A DNA stretch of 10,637 bases from assembly GCA_005883855.1 (NCBI GenBank), contig VBAU01000235.1:1475-12111 (forward strand). The letters run 5' to 3'. Position 1 is the stretch's first letter, and the number at the start of each line of letters is the position of its first letter. Positions 1-7,023 of this stretch are shown piece after piece. A program made the translations under genes and the position numbers. The notes under the pieces are model-generated. The model had not been told where the DNA came from, ran no database searches, and saw only the letters and a list, made by a program, of their open reading frames with translations. This DNA is from Bacteroidota bacterium. Its GTDB lineage: Bacteria > Bacteroidota > Bacteroidia > Chitinophagales > Chitinophagaceae.

Positions 1-18
1 ATTGCCAAGAAGGATATT

Positions 19-1017
19 ATGCCTACTGAGCAATCTCCGTTTATAATAACGATTGGCGCATCGGCAGGTGGGTTAAGTGCGATCGGTGAAATTGTTTCGC
101 ACTTACATAAGGATATTGACGCAGCGATTTTTGTTGTCCTACATTTATCAAAAGCGGCAATGAGTGATATTTTGCTGAGTCGCGTTCAAAAAAATTCTCC
201 ATTGCCATGTAAAATTGCCGAAGACAAAGAGCTAATAAGGCAAGGGCAGATCTATATCGCCGCGCCCGATACGCACTTATTAGTCAAAGAAGATAAGGTG
301 CTCATTGGCCAGGGACCACCTGAAAATCGTTTTCGTCCGTCGATCGATGTTCTGTTTCGCTCCGCTGCAGTAAGTCATCGAGAAAAGGTTATTGGAATTA
401 TTGTCACCGGATTTTTGAATGACGGCACCATCGGCATGCAAGCCATCAAGCATAGCGGTGGTTATTGCCTCGTTCAGGATCCCAACGAGGCGGAATATCC
501 TGACATGCCATTATCGGTGTTAGAAAGTGTAGAAGTGGATCATGTCGTTCCATTACGAAAAATGGGTGAGGCCATTTTAGAAAGGATCAATACAGCGGAA
601 ATAAAAGGAATTAGCCCACCCGAAAGTGTAGTTGCGGAATCAAAGCTCTCTGAAAAAGCAGCGACATCGATTGAGGAGGTGAGTAAGCTTGGTGATGAGT
701 CGGCATTTTCCTGCCCGGATTGTGGTGGCAGATTATGGAGTATCAAGAATGGTAAGTTGAAACATTATCGCTGTCATATCGGCCACGCATATTCAGAAAA
801 TGACCTTTTGCTAAGACAAGGCGAGACCACCGAGGCAACGCTGTGGGCTGCTGTAAGAATGATGGAGGAGAGAAAACTGTTAGTAGAAAAAATAGCAAGA
901 GAACATGGGGATAGAGGTCTCTACAAAATCAGCTCGCATTATTCGGAGCAATCTAAAAGTTTGCGGGAACACATAACAAGATTGAAGGAATTGCTATTTG
1001 GAATTAGTAAGCAATAG
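19..1017 (+). CDS. Receiver-less CheB-type methylesterase domain protein with C-terminal zinc-ribbon-like motif
   Basis: 332 aa. Residues 8-190 form a CheB protein-glutamate methylesterase/deamidase domain with the catalytic triad in place: S15 in GASAGG, H42 in VLHLS, and D135 in VTGFLNDGT. The family hydrolyses glutamyl methyl esters on chemoreceptors in the cytoplasm. The N-terminal receiver of classical CheB is absent, so activity cannot be gated by phosphorylation in the usual way. A linker (190-228) leads to CPDCGG (C232, C235) and YRCHIGHAYS (C252, H256), a probable zinc-binding knuckle seen in a CheB-like subfamily, then a helical tail to residue 332. The start is supported by AAGAAGGA at 7-14, four bases before ATG. 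The fused CheB/CheR kinase lies 340 bases downstream on the same strand, so the two may act on a common substrate. No chemoreceptor, CheA or CheW gene is visible, and a chemotaxis role is not shown. Confidence 0.93.
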   Translation: MPTEQSPFIITIGASAGGLSAIGEIVSHLHKDIDAAIFVVLHLSKAAMSDILLSRVQKNSPLPCKIAEDKELIRQGQIYIAAPDTHLLVKEDKVLIGQGPPENRFRPSIDVLFRSAAVSHREKVIGIIVTGFLNDGTIGMQAIKHSGGYCLVQDPNEAEYPDMPLSVLESVEVDHVVPLRKMGEAILERINTAEIKGISPPESVVAESKLSEKAATSIEEVSKLGDESAFSCPDCGGRLWSIKNGKLKHYRCHIGHAYSENDLLLRQGETTEATLWAAVRMMEERKLLVEKIAREHGDRGLYKISSHYSEQSKSLREHITRLKELLFGISKQ

Positions 1018-1133
1018 TTTCTTTTATCTCGGCTCGCTTTCTTCTCTCAACAAGTGAAGGGGTATCGCGTCTAGCGACACGGACAGAGGTTTATCAAAAA
1101 AGAAAATAATATTAGCCAGTCAAGAGCCAAAAT

Positions 1134-1160
1134 TTGGGTTACGCTTTTGTGCGAACCCAA
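1134..1160. repeat. Hairpin, 7-bp stem plus inner 3-bp stem
   Basis: TTGGGTT (1134-1140) is exactly complementary to AACCCAA (1154-1160). Inside, CGC (1142-1144) can pair with GCG (1151-1153) around a TTTTGT loop, leaving one bulged A. There is no T-run after it, so it is not a standard intrinsic terminator. It may be an mRNA structure at the end of the first CheB gene or in the kinase leader. Confidence 0.5.
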
Positions 1161-1176
1161 TGAGACATTTACGTGC

Positions 1177-1194
1177 CTGGCTTGGGGAAGCCAG
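1177..1194. repeat. Hairpin, 7-bp perfect stem with GGGG loop
   Basis: CTGGCTT (1177-1183) and AAGCCAG (1188-1194) are exact reverse complements around GGGG. It lies 16 bases after the 1134-1160 hairpin. No T-run follows. Its role is unknown. Confidence 0.5.
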
Positions 1195-1208
1195 CAATGA
1201 CACCGGCC

Positions 1209-1230
1209 ATAAGATAGCTATAAGATAGTT
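1209..1230. repeat. 11-bp near-perfect tandem repeat, two copies
   Basis: ATAAGATAGCT (1209-1219) is followed directly by ATAAGATAGTT (1220-1230), with one mismatch. The 11-bp period is close to one helical turn, so both copies would face the same side of the DNA. That suits a paired protein-binding site but could also be a slippage product. Confidence 0.6.
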
Positions 1231-1262
1231 ACGGGTTCTGCGTTTCAGCAAGAAGCTACAAA

Positions 1263-1300
1263 AAAATACAGGGCATGCGACAAAATACAGGGCATGCGAC
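1263..1300. repeat. 19-bp perfect tandem repeat, two copies
   Basis: The unit aaaatacagggcatgcgac occurs at 1263-1281 and again at 1282-1300 with no difference. Each copy contains the palindrome GCATGC. The second copy ends 57 bases before the kinase ATG. It could be a duplicated operator in the kinase promoter or a recent slippage duplication. Confidence 0.85.
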
Positions 1301-1357
1301 ACTATAAATTTTCGTACCTTTCCCTTCCCCTTTTCCTCAAATCAGCGCACGAACAAG

Positions 1358-4300
1358 ATGAAAAACAGGAACAAGCCCGCAGAAAAAATTGCACAACCTC
1401 GACTTAATAAAACGAAGGGTGGCGGGAATCGTTTGGGAAAAAATCGCACAGCGGAAAAAAAAATGTCACAAGGGCGAAAGCCAGCAGCAGAAAAAACAGT
1501 TAAGCTATTTCCCGTAGTAGCCATTGGCGCTTCGGCGGGAGGGATTGAGGCTATTTCAAAGTTGCTGGAAAATCTTTCACCAAGTCTTGGTATGGCCTAT
1601 GTCATTATTCAGCATCTTTCGCCGGATCATGAAAGTATTTTGCCTGACCTTCTGGAGAGGAAGACAAAAATGCCTGTGCACCAGGTGGATAATGCGACGC
1701 ATATAAGGCCCGACAATGTTTATGTGATTCCGCCCAATACATACATGAGCATCGAAGATAGCCAGTTAAAACTTTCTCCCCGCGTGAAGACAGATGGCAG
1801 TTATCATTCCATTGATTTCTTTTTGAACTCCCTTGCCGCCGCGTATAAGAACAAAGCCATTGCCGTTATACTCTCAGGGATCGCTACCGATGGCACAGTC
1901 GGCATTCAGTCCATTAAAGCAGAAGGTGGTGTCACTTTTGCTCAAAACACAACGGCAAAATTCCAGGGAATGCCAAAAAGTGCAGTAGATTCGGGGTTTA
2001 TTGATTTTGTTCTTTCCCCGGAAGCTATAGCAAAACAGCTTGAGGCTTTTCCCGACATCATCGATTCGTTCACAAGTGATCTTAGCAAAAGCATTTCATC
2101 AAAAATTCGGGAACCTGAGCTAAAGATGATTTATTCGCTTCTTCTCAATAAGAAAGGAGTTGATTTTTCCTATTACAAACCGTCCACCATCAACCGCCGA
2201 ATTCTTCGCCGAATGGTGCTTAACCGGATCACAGAACCCCGGCATTATGTGAAACTTCTTCAGCAAAACACCGATGAGCTTGATCTTTTGTACAAGGATC
2301 TTTTGATCAACGTTACGAGTTTTTTTCGCGATGAAAGTTCTTACGAGACGCTCACAAAAAAAATATTTCCCGTTTTGCTTAGAGATCGCAAGCTAAGCAA
2401 TCCATTAAGAATATGGATACCCGCTTGTTCGAGTGGTGAGGAAGCCTATTCTATCGCAATCTTGCTTTTTGAATACCTAAAAGACAAAGCTGTTTCAACG
2501 CCTATGCAGGTATTTGCCACCGATCTCAGTGATTCGGCTATAGAAAGAGCAAGGTCGGGAGTATATCCCAAAGGTGCAATGGAAAACATTCCTGAAGAGA
2601 GACTAAAAAAATATTTCTTAAAAACGGACGGAAGCTACCAGATCATTAAGCCCATAAGAGACATTTGCATTTTCGCAACGCACGATCTGCTAAAAGACCC
2701 GCCCTTTTCGAGGATTGACCTCATCAGTTGCCAAAATGTTATGATCTATCTTGAGTCAGCTCCGCAAAAGAATATATTACAGGCTTTTCACTATGCGCTA
2801 AAACCACAAGGCTATCTCCTGCTTGGAAAATCCGAAAGCATTGGCCACGCTTCGGACTTATTCACCCAGGTCGGCAGAGACAAGATTTACGTCAAAAAAA
2901 ATACCGATTTCAATATCGGGTTCGATTTTTCTAGCCGCAGCTATTATCCACTTCCTGAAAGAGAGGAACGCAAAAGATTCGAACCGCACCTTTCTGAGGT
3001 AAGTATCGATAAGGAAACAGAAAAAATTCTATTATCACGGTACGTTCCTGCAACCCTGCTTGTAGATAAAGACCTGAACATTGAACGTTTTATTGGGCCA
3101 ACCAGTCAGTTTCTCCAACCCGCCGGCGGAAAAGCAAGTCTGAATCTTTTAAGAATGGTAAGTGATGAGCTGGTCTTCGATATGCGTACACTAATGCATC
3201 AGGCAAAAAAGACAAATCGTGTCGCTAAAAAGGAAGGCGTTCTCATGACTAGTCGTGCGATTTCAAGGAAAATAAACATCGAAGTGGTGCCCGTTAAGTC
3301 TTCGCGGGATTTTCATTATTTGATTGTACTTCGGGAAATAAAGATGGTCTCGGATGACAACGGCACAGTAAAAAAGAACAGGAGCGATAAAAGAGATCCG
3401 AAAGACAAAAGCATTGCCGCCCTCGAAAGCCAATTGACCGAAGCAAGAGAACAGTTAAAGATGATGAGTGAGGACTTTGAGGCTACGCGCGAAGAATTGC
3501 AATCTTCCAGTGAAGAGATTCTTTCATCCAATGAAGAACTGCAAAGCATTAACGAAGAAATAGAAACGTCAAAGGAAGAACTGCAGTCAGCTAATGAAGA
3601 GCTTACTACGATCAATGAAGAATTACAGCGGCGCAATGATGAGCTAAAGGAAGCGGTGGATTTTTCCCAGGCAGTCTTGCAGACAATTGAGGAGCCACTG
3701 ATCGTGCTAGGCACTGATATGCGGGTAAAGATGGCAAACAAAGCTTTCTATAGCACCTTCGAGACAAAAGATGACGCGGTAGACGGACGCAATTTTTTTG
3801 AAATCAACAATTATCAATGGGATGTTCAAGGCTTGAAAAAAAAGCTAGGCGATGTCTTTACCGACCATAAAAATTTTGAACAATTTGAACTGCGGCACGT
3901 GTTTCCACTGCTTGGTGAGAAAATGCTAAAACTAAATGCTATTCGCATTACTAAAGATGACCCTAAAAAGAATGGAGTTTTATTAGTGCTCGAGGATATT
4001 ACGCAACGTAGAACGGCAGAGTTAAAATTGGGGCAAAGTGAGGAACGCTTTCGCCTTCTTGTTCAAAACGCCTCGGATATTATCACTATCTTATCACCGG
4101 AAGGAGTCATATTATACGAAAGTGAACCTGTAGAAAATATTTTAGGCTATGCACCAAAGGAAAGAGTCGGAAAAAATATTTTCATCGACGCCATCGCGCA
4201 TCCCGCCGACGTTGCCATAAAGGAACAGGCCTTTAAAAAAGCGTTATCCAGGCCAAATGAAAAAGTGAAAGTTATGTTCCGTCTGAAGCACAAAGCTGGT

Positions 4301-5092
4301 GGTTACAGGGATATGGAGGCCGTCTTTGTAAACTTTGTGGATGATCCGCGAATAGGGGGGGTTGTTGCCAATTACCACGATATAACTGAAAGAAAAATCT
4401 TAGAACAGCAGAAAGACGAATTTATTGGTATTGCGAGCCATGAATTAAAAACGCCGGTCACTAGTATCAAAGCATACACTCAAATCCTGCAGGATATGTT
4501 TGGGAAAGCCAACGATAAAAAGTCAGTTGAAATGTTGGATAAAATGAATGGGCAGGTGGACAGGCTAACCCGTTTGATTGTAGACTTGCTTGATTTTACC
4601 CGCATTGAGGGGGGTGAGCTAAAGTTCGAGCAAGGAAATTATGACCTTAACGACCTTGTATCAGAAGTAGTGGAAGAAATGCAAAGAACAACTAAAAAGC
4701 ACAAGATCGAAAAGAAATTAGATATAACCCTTGAAATGCACGGAGACCGTGAAGGGACCGGGCAGGTATTGACCAACCTTCTCAATAATGCTATCAAGTA
4801 TTCACCGGCAGCAAAAAAGATAGTTGTATCATCACAGGTTAATAAGCAAGATGTAACGATATGTGTGCGGGACTTTGGTATTGGAATCGAAAAAGAATTC
4901 GTTGACAAAGTATTCGGCCGCTTCTTCCGCGTCACGCAGCCAGCAATGAATACGTTTCCCGGCCTTGGCCTTGGTCTTTATATTGCAGGGGAAATTGTAA
5001 GGCGCCAGGGAGGTAAAATCTGGGCCCAAAGTGAAAAAGACAAAGGTTCAAGCTTTTATATTTCTTTACCAAAGAACGGCGCAGGTCACTAA
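1358..5092 (+). CDS. CheB-CheR-PAS hybrid sensor histidine kinase
   Basis: 1244 aa, apparently cytoplasmic (no membrane segment). Domains in order: basic N-terminal tail (1-48); CheB methylesterase (51-235; S59 in GASAGG, H86, D178 in ATDG); CheR methyltransferase (about 248-515; TSFFRD at 320-325, SAM-binding ACSSGEEAYS at 356-365, ATDLSDSAIERA from 387, NVMIYL at 460-465); a PAS-like segment (about 550-665); coiled coil (686-770) with seven EE pairs seven residues apart; PAS (770-885); PAS (895-1013); HisKA with H1028 in SHELKTPVT; HATPase with N box NLLNNAIKYSP (N1144), DFGIGI (D1172), FGRFFR and GLGLGLYIA. All key catalytic residues are present. The family is predicted to couple methylation and demethylation to autophosphorylation. 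There is no receiver, so the downstream REC protein is the likely partner. ATG at 1358 gives the longest form. ATG at 1463 (residue 36) is an alternative that still precedes the CheB fold. Ligand and output are unknown. Confidence 0.95.
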   Translation: MKNRNKPAEKIAQPRLNKTKGGGNRLGKNRTAEKKMSQGRKPAAEKTVKLFPVVAIGASAGGIEAISKLLENLSPSLGMAYVIIQHLSPDHESILPDLLERKTKMPVHQVDNATHIRPDNVYVIPPNTYMSIEDSQLKLSPRVKTDGSYHSIDFFLNSLAAAYKNKAIAVILSGIATDGTVGIQSIKAEGGVTFAQNTTAKFQGMPKSAVDSGFIDFVLSPEAIAKQLEAFPDIIDSFTSDLSKSISSKIREPELKMIYSLLLNKKGVDFSYYKPSTINRRILRRMVLNRITEPRHYVKLLQQNTDELDLLYKDLLINVTSFFRDESSYETLTKKIFPVLLRDRKLSNPLRIWIPACSSGEEAYSIAILLFEYLKDKAVSTPMQVFATDLSDSAIERARSGVYPKGAMENIPEERLKKYFLKTDGSYQIIKPIRDICIFATHDLLKDPPFSRIDLISCQNVMIYLESAPQKNILQAFHYALKPQGYLLLGKSESIGHASDLFTQVGRDKIYVKKNTDFNIGFDFSSRSYYPLPEREERKRFEPHLSEVSIDKETEKILLSRYVPATLLVDKDLNIERFIGPTSQFLQPAGGKASLNLLRMVSDELVFDMRTLMHQAKKTNRVAKKEGVLMTSRAISRKINIEVVPVKSSRDFHYLIVLREIKMVSDDNGTVKKNRSDKRDPKDKSIAALESQLTEAREQLKMMSEDFEATREELQSSSEEILSSNEELQSINEEIETSKEELQSANEELTTINEELQRRNDELKEAVDFSQAVLQTIEEPLIVLGTDMRVKMANKAFYSTFETKDDAVDGRNFFEINNYQWDVQGLKKKLGDVFTDHKNFEQFELRHVFPLLGEKMLKLNAIRITKDDPKKNGVLLVLEDITQRRTAELKLGQSEERFRLLVQNASDIITILSPEGVILYESEPVENILGYAPKERVGKNIFIDAIAHPADVAIKEQAFKKALSRPNEKVKVMFRLKHKAGGYRDMEAVFVNFVDDPRIGGVVANYHDITERKILEQQKDEFIGIASHELKTPVTSIKAYTQILQDMFGKANDKKSVEMLDKMNGQVDRLTRLIVDLLDFTRIEGGELKFEQGNYDLNDLVSEVVEEMQRTTKKHKIEKKLDITLEMHGDREGTGQVLTNLLNNAIKYSPAAKKIVVSSQVNKQDVTICVRDFGIGIEKEFVDKVFGRFFRVTQPAMNTFPGLGLGLYIAGEIVRRQGGKIWAQSEKDKGSSFYISLPKNGAGH

Positions 5093-5219
5093 ATTGGTGG
5101 CAAAGCAGATTGTTCTCAACCTGATGTTCAATGATCAAAACGCATCCGCTTGAGAAAGAAAAAAATATAGCGTTGTCAAGCCTTCCAGGCAAAATATATC
5201 ACTCGTAAAAGCCTGTCGT

Positions 5220-5550
5220 TTCCAGAAAAAAATATTAGTGTTAGATGACGATGCGCTGGTTGGCGACGCATTGAAAATAATCTTTGAGAGGCGGGCTATG
5301 AGGTGGAATTAAAAACAGACGGAAACGAATTGCTGAAAAACTCATTTTACCACGCCGGGTATTCTTCCCGGTAAATAAGCTGTCGAGGGACTAATTGGTG
5401 TTTGTAGGCATTTGAGATCCCCGCCCGAAACGAAAGATATTCCCGTTGTTATGATCTCTCTCTCGAATTGGGATTCACCAGCTTGAGCAAAAAATTGCCG
5501 ACAGGATTTACAAATCATCATTTCTGCTGTTTTGACTGCCTCATAAATTA
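5220..5550 (+). pseudogene. Decayed single-domain response regulator (REC)
   Basis: Read across frames, this stretch matches the intact receiver that follows. The first frame gives KKILVLDDDALVGDALKIIF from 5226, an N-terminal REC strand with its acidic pocket. A shift near 5288-5292 continues it as AGYEVELKTDGNELLKNS. A later frame gives CRHLRSPPETKDIPVVMIS, parallel to CRHLKDQMATSSIPVIIMS in the intact gene. The middle is scrambled by small indels and stops. If TTC-CCG-GTA-AAT-AAG (5366-5380) aligns with FLIDK of the intact protein, the phosphoacceptor Asp has become Asn. No in-frame ATG precedes it, and a stop follows the MISLSNWDSPA segment. Several independent lesions argue for true decay, not a sequencing slip. 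It was probably a second receiver for the upstream kinase. The 3' boundary is approximate. Confidence 0.8.
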
Positions 5551-5561
5551 AGATAATATTC

Positions 5562-5575
5562 AATGGCTTGCCATT
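5562..5575. promoter_or_regulatory. TGGC-TT-GCCA dyad upstream of the response regulator
   Basis: AATGGC (5562-5567) and GCCATT (5570-5575) are exact reverse complements separated by TT. The dyad ends 17 bases before the ATG at 5593. Its size and position fit an operator for a small dimeric regulator, or a leader hairpin affecting translation. No regulator can be named. Confidence 0.35.
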
Positions 5576-5592
5576 TGTGCAGATAATGACAA

Positions 5593-5985
5593 ATGCACAT
5601 TAAGATTTGTATAGTCGAAGATGATGAAGGTATTCAGGACGTTTTAAAGATCATTTTGAAGAGGGCCGGATACGAAACGGACATATTTTCCGACGGGCGT
5701 GCAATTATGGAAAATCACTGTAACACGCCAGATCTTTTCCTCATCGATAAGCAACTTCCGGGAGCCGACGGACTTGCTATCTGCAGGCATTTGAAAGACC
5801 AGATGGCCACCTCTAGTATTCCCGTCATCATCATGTCCGCGTACCCGAATGTTAAAGAGTTCACTGTTGCCGTTGGTGCAAATGATTTTATTGAAAAGCC
5901 ATTTAGAATTGAAACACTTCTCGCAACTATAAAGAAACATCTTCCCATCACCGAGGATGTTCCTATCCCCAATTTTTCGCATTGA
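5593..5985 (+). CDS. Single-domain response regulator (CheY-like REC)
   Basis: 130 aa, one receiver domain with no output domain. The acidic pocket is E9-D10-D11 (IVEDDEG), the phosphoacceptor is D52 in FLIDKQLPGADG, the Ser/Thr switch position is S82 in IIMSAYPN, and the conserved Lys is K102 in FIEKPF. All residues needed for phosphotransfer are present. It lies 500 bases downstream of a histidine kinase that lacks a receiver, so it is the natural candidate to accept phosphate from H1028 and pass it on or act by protein contact. The ATG at 5593 puts the first strand (IKICIVEDD) at the usual place. No Shine-Dalgarno is seen. A degraded homologue lies just upstream, so two receivers once served this locus. 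The short tail after residue 117 has no recognisable domain. Confidence 0.93.
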   Translation: MHIKICIVEDDEGIQDVLKIILKRAGYETDIFSDGRAIMENHCNTPDLFLIDKQLPGADGLAICRHLKDQMATSSIPVIIMSAYPNVKEFTVAVGANDFIEKPFRIETLLATIKKHLPITEDVPIPNFSH

Positions 5986-6128
5986 CGGACTGGTCGTTCT
6001 CCAAGGCCGTTACATTCCCGTGGCGCTGGCCGGTTCTTTTGGTGTGACTGGCCCCACTGTTTCCCCCTGCTTTTGTCAGCCGACAAATTTGCCGCCGTCT
6101 CGTATAATGAATTTTTCAATTAAGCAGA
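5986..6128. other. Gap between response regulator and cupin pseudogene
   Basis: No supported gene. The convergent ends of the response regulator (+) and the broken cupin gene (-) meet here. A short perfect hairpin, TTTGTC-agcc-GACAAA, lies at 6072-6087. It has no T-run and is not called a terminator. Confidence 0.4.
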
Positions 6129-6523
6129 TTACTGTTGGCCATTTTTCTCATTAACGGTTTGCAGAAGCAAGGTTGATTTTTTCAATGCCTCTATCCGATG
6201 CTTTACATTTGGATGAAAAACGATCATCTCCCCTTCCCGCATGTCTGCATCTCCGTCATCAGTGGTCACCCTTATCTTGCCCTCCAATACCTGCACCTGG
6301 AACAGGCCGTCAACAGAATTCTCCTCGATTCTTGCATCCTTGTGAAGGCAGGTAAGAACAGTGGTTAGGCCATCTGTTTTGAATTCCGGTCTCTTTTTTC
6401 CCAGGCATCTTCATCCTTTATCTGTTTCACAAACCCGTCAAGGTCCATAAACACATAGGGAGCATCGAGAACCCTGTCCCCTTCCGGGCGAAGCAGAGTG
6501 GCATCGTTTCTCTTGATTTCCAT
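6129..6523 (-). pseudogene. Cupin-fold protein gene, frameshifted
   Basis: The first part, from ATG at 6523, reads MEIKRNDATLLRPEGDRV and on through FMDLDGFVKQIKDEDAWEKR to DRN (47 codons), then meets an in-frame TAA at 6365-6367. The rest continues in another frame from 6383 to a TAA at 6129-6131: FKTDGLTTVLTCLHKDARIE, then DGLFQVQVLEGKIRVTT, GEMIVFHPNVKHRIEAL and a short tail. The second part has cupin character: EENSVDGLFQVQVLEGKIRV resembles cupin motif 1, and GEMIVFHPNVKH motif 2. The break lies at 6381-6387. The net change equals loss of one base modulo three; loss of about 13 bases would restore a linker between DRN and FKTD. The intact protein would be about 131-136 aa and cytoplasmic. 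Its function is unknown; small cupins of this kind often bind a metal or small ligand. Only one lesion is seen, so a recent mutation or a sequencing error are both possible. Confidence 0.75.
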
Positions 6524-6535
6524 AAATCTTTTTTT

Positions 6536-6551
6536 GTTCTTATGCAAGAAC
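6536..6551. promoter_or_regulatory. Dyad just upstream of the cupin start
   Basis: On the - strand GTTCTT and AAGAAC flank GCAT, giving a perfect 6-bp dyad. It ends 12 bases before the cupin ATG at 6523, with an A-rich spacer between. It could be an operator or a leader hairpin for the now broken gene. Confidence 0.35.
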
Positions 6552-6565
6552 TGTACCCCCGCTGC

Positions 6566-6602
6566 GTTATCGGTTAAGGGTTCAGGGTTAAGAGTTGAGG
6601 AG
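6566..6602. repeat. Short degenerate GGTTAAGGGTT-type repeat
   Basis: The + strand holds cggttaag, ggttcag, ggttaag and agttgag in succession, a run of related 7-8-base units rich in G and T. It lies between the cupin start and the small gene at 6746. It appears to be intergenic low-complexity sequence; no function is claimed. Confidence 0.35.
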
Positions 6603-6667
6603 GCGAGCAATGAGCAGGACAAGTGAATTGTTTATCCCCCTTCATGACCAAAACTGTTGTTTTAGAT

Positions 6668-6675
6668 TAAGTTTG
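6668..6675 (+). promoter_or_regulatory. Possible Bacteroidota -7 promoter element
   Basis: TAAGTTTG matches the Bacteroidota -7 consensus TAnnTTTG exactly and lies 70 bases before the ATG at 6746. No TTG is placed at the expected -33 spacing (TTG occurs at 6657-6659 and 6628-6630, too close and too far), so this is a weak call. Confidence 0.22.
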
Positions 6676-6745
6676 TGAAAAACTTTTGCAAGTTTGTCAA
6701 GGTGTTAGGAAACTGTAGCATACGAATTGCTCAAAAAAAAGAATC

Positions 6746-7015
6746 ATGAAAATGAAGTTTGTCAAAAACATACAATTTACCAGGACCATTAAAGCCGACA
6801 ACCGCTTAAGGGAGTTTAACTTTAGGAAATTGGGCGGATTGCAGGAAGGAATTTTTACAGTAGATGTAGTTGACGACAGGGGAAACCGGATCATGTTTCG
6901 GATGCAAAAAGATGATAATGCATGGCGAATCGTTAGCCAACCCCTCCCCGAGTGGGTTATAAACAATGAACGCGTCTTTAATGATTTGATCGAAGAAGAG
7001 TTGGCGCATGCTTAA
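6746..7015 (+). CDS. Hypothetical 89-aa protein
   Basis: No domain is recognised. The protein is soluble and mixed in charge, with no signal peptide or membrane segment. Its central part, EGIFTVDVVDDRGNRIMFRM, has alternating hydrophobic residues that suggest a beta-sheet pair; WRIVSQPLPEWV and an acidic C-terminal helix (FNDLIEEELAHA) follow. The balanced, protein-like composition and the isolated position support a real gene more than a chance frame. ATG at 6746 is used; ATG at 6752 (residue 3) is equally possible because neither has a Shine-Dalgarno sequence. It stands alone, convergent with the acidic-protein gene at 7109-7636. Confidence 0.72.
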   Translation: MKMKFVKNIQFTRTIKADNRLREFNFRKLGGLQEGIFTVDVVDDRGNRIMFRMQKDDNAWRIVSQPLPEWVINNERVFNDLIEEELAHA

Positions 7016-7023
7016 TTGGGACC

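Larger units (their letters stand above)
1018..1357. other. 340-base gap with hairpins and two tandem repeats
   Basis: No convincing gene lies here. The stretch carries two perfect-stem hairpins (1134-1160 and 1177-1194), an 11-bp near-perfect tandem duplication (1209-1230) and a 19-bp perfect tandem duplication (1263-1300). All precede the start of the large CheB/CheR kinase. It could hold the end of the upstream transcript and the promoter or leader of the kinase gene. No clear Bacteroidota -33/-7 promoter pair (TTG, TAnnTTTG) was found. The nearest -7-like string is TACCTTTC at 1315-1322, with a mismatched last base and no -33 element. Confidence 0.6.

Noticed and set aside
1263..1300. Direct repeats as a CRISPR array
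   Set aside because: The two 19-bp copies are adjacent with no spacer, and no third copy or cas gene is present.
1120..1302. - strand 60-aa frame in the gap before the kinase
   Set aside because: It covers the hairpins and tandem repeats, so its repeated residues come from DNA structure. Composition is not convincing and no domain is seen.
3316..3741. - strand 141-aa serine-rich frame
   Set aside because: It is the antisense of the glutamate-rich coiled coil: GAA and GAG codons read as Ser-rich strings on the other strand.
5355..5371. CCGGG-tattctt-CCCGG hairpin as a terminator of the kinase gene
   Set aside because: It is followed by TAAATAAGC and not a T-run, and it lies inside the decayed receiver coding sequence about 260 bases after the kinase stop.
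5342..5563. - strand 73-aa frame over the decayed receiver
   Set aside because: The + strand fragments match a response regulator in order, while this frame has no recognisable feature.
6103..6108. TATAAT as a -10 promoter box
   Set aside because: It lacks a proper -35 partner and does not match the Bacteroidota consensus; no + gene starts nearby.
5715..6119. - strand 134-aa frame
   Set aside because: It is mostly antisense of the intact response regulator, which has all its catalytic residues in the + frame.
6669..6769. AAGTTTGTgAAAAAC (6669-6683) and AAGTTTGTcAAAAAC (6755-6769) as a duplicated gene start
   Set aside because: The copies are 86 bases apart, not in the same frame, and similarity stops after 15 bases of simple sequence.
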